DNA of 64,000 nt from Parvibaculum indicum. Lineage in GTDB: Bacteria; Pseudomonadota; Alphaproteobacteria; Parvibaculales; Parvibaculaceae. Numbering within the stretch: position 1 is the first letter of the stretch; every line of letters begins with the position of its first letter. Positions 61,989 through 64,000 of the stretch are shown here, in pieces. Made by a program: the position numbers and the translations under genes. The stretch lies in NCBI RefSeq assembly GCF_011762095.1, contig NZ_JAASQO010000007.1, positions 1 to 64,000 on the forward strand, written 5' to 3'. The notes beneath the pieces are model-generated. The model was not told the DNA's origin. It ran no database searches and saw only the letters and a program-made list of their open reading frames with translations.

Positions 61989-63220
61989 CAGTTCCCGGCC
62001 CGTATCTTCGCCGCCATCGCCTCGAACAGCGCGATGGTTTCGTCCTCGCGGAAACTCGTCTCCTCATTGGTCCGGCCGTAATCGCTGTTGGCCGATGTCT
62101 TGACGATGACGAGATCCTGCGCCGGATCGACATAGATGAACTGGTTGTAGATGCCGACCGCCGCGAAAGGACCGTCCGCCGCGCGCGGCAGCCACCACAG
62201 ATAGCCATAGCCCCATACCGTGTCGGACAGCTCCTGCTTGCCGGGCATGAGCCGCGGCGCGTCCGGCGTATGCGACGCCTTCACCCAGTCCGCGGGCACG
62301 ATCCGTTCGCCGTTCCATTTACCGCCGTTCAGATAGAGAAGACCGAACCGCGCATAGTCGCGCAGCGTGACGTTCACCCCGCCCGCGGCAAGCTCCATGC
62401 CGGTATCGTCCAGCACCCAGTAGCCGTCATGCTCGGCGCCGATCTTCGACCAGATCCGGTCTTCCAGATATTCGCTCGGGCTCTCGCCCGTCGCGCGCAG
62501 CAGCACCAGGCCCAGCATCTGCGCATCGAGACTGTTATAGAGGTTCACCGTGCCGGGTTCGTTCGCGCGGCCCAGCGTCTTGGCGAATTCCACCATGGAG
62601 CTGCCGAAGGCCAGCGCCCGACCAAAACGCGAAATGTCGGAGTCCGGATCGCTGTAATCCTCGTTCCAGGCGACGCCCGACGACATTTCCAACGCATTGC
62701 GGATCGTCACGCCGTCATAGCTCGTGCCTTTCAGTTCCGGCGCATAGTCGACGAGCTTATCGTCGATGCTGGCGATATGGCCTTCCTCGACGGCAATGCC
62801 GATCAGCGCGGAGATGAAGGATTTGCCGACGGACCATGAAATCCAGCGCGTGTCCCTGTCATTGCCGCGCCGGTAATTCTCATAGACCACGCGGCCCTGG
62901 CTCACCGCCATGAGGCCGGTCGTGTCGGTGTCGGCGAGAAATGCCTGCGTATCGCGGGTTTCGCCGCCATAGGCATAGGTCGCAGGCAGATCGATGGTCT
63001 CGCCCTGCGGCAGGTCGGAAACGGGTCCCCCGCGGCGGAACGCCCTGACCGGGAAATAGGCATCCATGTTCCGGAAACGCTCGACCTGCTCCTGACCGGA
63101 AAACATGCTGGCGACGAAACGCGCCCGCTGGATTTCCGGCCATTTCCACACGCCGACCGCCGCGATTGCCGCCACCGCCGCCACGCCGGCCCCGATGGCG
63201 ATTTTCCATCCCGTCTTCAT
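61988..63220 (-). CDS. Beta-lactamase-fold serine hydrolase, membrane-anchored
   Basis: The 410-residue protein has an N-terminal membrane helix (IAIGAGVAAVAAIAAVGVW, about 8-26) and a class C beta-lactamase/esterase fold: SVGK (SxxK nucleophile motif, within WISWSVGKSFISALIGIAVE) and YNS in VNLYNSLDAQML as the YxN motif. The C-terminal WGYGYLWWLP matches 6-aminohexanoate-dimer hydrolase and esterase relatives, so antibiotic resistance is not implied. It is coupled to the downstream DUF925 gene. Confidence 0.86.
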   Translation of the reverse strand: MKTGWKIAIGAGVAAVAAIAAVGVWKWPEIQRARFVASMFSGQEQVERFRNMDAYFPVRAFRRGGPVSDLPQGETIDLPATYAYGGETRDTQAFLADTDTTGLMAVSQGRVVYENYRRGNDRDTRWISWSVGKSFISALIGIAVEEGHIASIDDKLVDYAPELKGTSYDGVTIRNALEMSSGVAWNEDYSDPDSDISRFGRALAFGSSMVEFAKTLGRANEPGTVNLYNSLDAQMLGLVLLRATGESPSEYLEDRIWSKIGAEHDGYWVLDDTGMELAAGGVNVTLRDYARFGLLYLNGGKWNGERIVPADWVKASHTPDAPRLMPGKQELSDTVWGYGYLWWLPRAADGPFAAVGIYNQFIYVDPAQDLVIVKTSANSDYGRTNEETSFREDETIALFEAMAAKIRAGN

Positions 63221-63268
63221 TCCGCTCTCCCCCGTTCCCTCTTTTTCTCGTTCGCTCCAGTCTAAACA

Positions 63269-63297
63269 AAAACCGCCGGCGAGCGGCCGGCGGTTTT
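63269..63297 (-). terminator. Rho-independent terminator after gcvPB
   Basis: AAAACCGCCGGC (63269-63280) pairs perfectly with GCCGGCGGTTTT (63286-63297) around GAGCG. A T-run follows on the minus strand, so it ends the leftward glycine dehydrogenase transcript before the serine hydrolase gene. Confidence 0.88.
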
Positions 63298-63341
63298 CAG
63301 ATCGCGCAGGGTCGGTCCGACGGCCATGGCCGCCGGCACCG

Positions 63342-64000
63342 TCAATCCGCGGCCTGGGCCGGCATTTCCGGCTGCCAGCGCAGGATCGGCTTGCGGGCCG
63401 CCGCCGTCTCGTCGAGGCGGCCGCGCGGCGCGAAATGCGGTGCGCCGGAAAAGCGTTCCTTGTCGTTCGACTTGGTCGCCGCCACGAGGTCGCGCAGCGT
63501 GGCGATAAAGAGGTCGATGCCCTGCTTCGATTCCGTTTCCGTCGGCTCGATCAACAGCGCCCCATGCACGACCAGCGGGAAATACATGGTCATGGGATGG
63601 TAGCCCTCGTCGATCATCGCCTTGGCGAAGTCGAGCGTCTCGACGCCCGTGCCCTTCAGGAAGCGGTCGTCGAAAAGTGCCTCATGCATGCAGGGGCCTT
63701 CATAGGATGCGCTCATCACATCCTTGAGCGAGGCCAGCACGTAATTGGCGTTGAGTACGGAATCTTCCGCCACCTGACGAAGCCCGTCCGAGCCATGGCT
63801 CATCATATAGGCGAGCGCGCGGACGAACATGCCCATCTGGCCGTGGAAGGCCGTCATGCGGCCGAAAGGCGAGGTGCCGTCGGCTTCCGCCTCGTCTTCC
63901 GTTTCGATGAGGTCGTAAACGCCGTCCTTCTGCACCACGTAAGGCAGCGGCACGAAGGGCGCGAGCGCTTCGGAGAAAACCACCGGACCGGCACCCGGCC
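63342..64000 (-). CDS. gcvPB: Glycine dehydrogenase (decarboxylating) subunit 2, 3' part
   Basis: Only the C-terminal ~219 codons are in the window; the frame is open through base 64000 (GAGPVVFSEALAPFVPLP). The sequence SYEGPCMHEALFDDRFLK, then EGYHPMTMYFPLVVHGALLI and IEPTETESKQGIDLFI are the conserved C-terminal region of the PLP-dependent GcvPB subunit of the glycine cleavage system. The split gcvPA/gcvPB arrangement is inferred from subunit type. The PLP lysine is outside the visible part. Confidence 0.93.
   Translation of the reverse strand, partial: PGAGPVVFSEALAPFVPLPYVVQKDGVYDLIETEDEAEADGTSPFGRMTAFHGQMGMFVRALAYMMSHGSDGLRQVAEDSVLNANYVLASLKDVMSASYEGPCMHEALFDDRFLKGTGVETLDFAKAMIDEGYHPMTMYFPLVVHGALLIEPTETESKQGIDLFIATLRDLVAATKSNDKERFSGAPHFAPRGRLDETAAARKPILRWQPEMPAQAAD

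Noticed and set aside
61988-63220. A beta-lactamase conferring antibiotic resistance
   Set aside because: The SxxK and YxN motifs fit, but the C-terminal region resembles esterase and 6-aminohexanoate hydrolase relatives; resistance cannot be claimed.

Overview
The window looks like an ordinary chromosomal segment of a GC-rich alphaproteobacterium, probably in or near the Hyphomicrobiales. The evidence is a CcrM-type GANTC methyltransferase beside rnhB, an F0 ATP synthase operon with a duplicated b subunit (b') and no F1 genes attached, a Usg-family remnant, a NadQ-type NAD regulator with nadABC, ETF-ubiquinone oxidoreductase divergent from a uracil-DNA glycosylase, and a mutY-dciA-dsb-smc block. 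I cannot fix the genus. About 60 genes are supported. No rRNA, tRNA, CRISPR array, prophage or plasmid backbone is visible. The only mobile-element trace is an IS630-family transposase tail at the extreme left edge, which abuts a truncated usg gene.

Layout. 1-5.9 kb: IS630 tail and usg remnant, dihydroorotase, a family 9 glycosyltransferase, ygfZ-tag, a bactofilin and an FMN-binding oxidase-like protein. 6-13.1 kb: a FabH-like ketoacyl synthase, a Ca2+/cation exchanger, and a leftward operon of a Lon-like protease with two universal stress proteins. 13.2-22.3 kb: an HD hydrolase, a dual-specificity-type phosphatase, NadQ, a large DUF2339 membrane protein, then nadA-nadB-nadC. 22.4-31.5 kb: an SDR, a SleB cell-wall hydrolase, ppdK-meaB, glyS and an Omp25-type outer-membrane protein. 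31.5-37.3 kb: glyQ, SppA-type peptidase, TrmN6-type methyltransferase, a polyprenyl synthase and ispE. 37.3-46.9 kb: a TPR lipoprotein, etfQO, udg, slt, moaB and a methyltransferase/glycosyltransferase trio. 47-57.1 kb: radical SAM protein, rnhB, ccrM, mutY, dciA, a DsbA-like protein and smc. 57.4-60.3 kb: atpI-B-E-F'-F. 60.4-64 kb: a dienelactone hydrolase, a nucleotidyltransferase-like protein, a serine hydrolase and the 3' part of gcvPB.

Functional groupings are NAD synthesis and its regulator, DNA repair and chromosome dynamics (tag, udg, mutY, rnhB, ccrM, dciA, smc), isoprenoid precursors (ispE, polyprenyl synthase), glycyl-tRNA synthetase (split by an inserted outer-membrane gene), C3/C4 metabolism (ppdK), and respiration (etfQO, F0).

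I found no clearly new multi-gene system. The strongest unexplained signals are in non-coding or recoded DNA: (1) six GANTC sites in 85 bp in front of the GANTC methyltransferase, with further GANTC pairs or triplets in the dciA and dsb-smc leaders; (2) two matched 17-bp operator-like sites around the nadA promoter, with the probable regulator 3 kb upstream; (3) a mobile palindromic repeat, elsewhere intergenic, inserted in frame into glyS, plus an AT-rich patch in the same gene; (4) a perfect 17-bp palindrome over the -35 element of the dsb-smc promoter; (5) a uracil-DNA glycosylase that lacks two of the four iron-sulfur cysteines. At least four families of short palindromic repeats fill most gaps between convergent or tandem genes.
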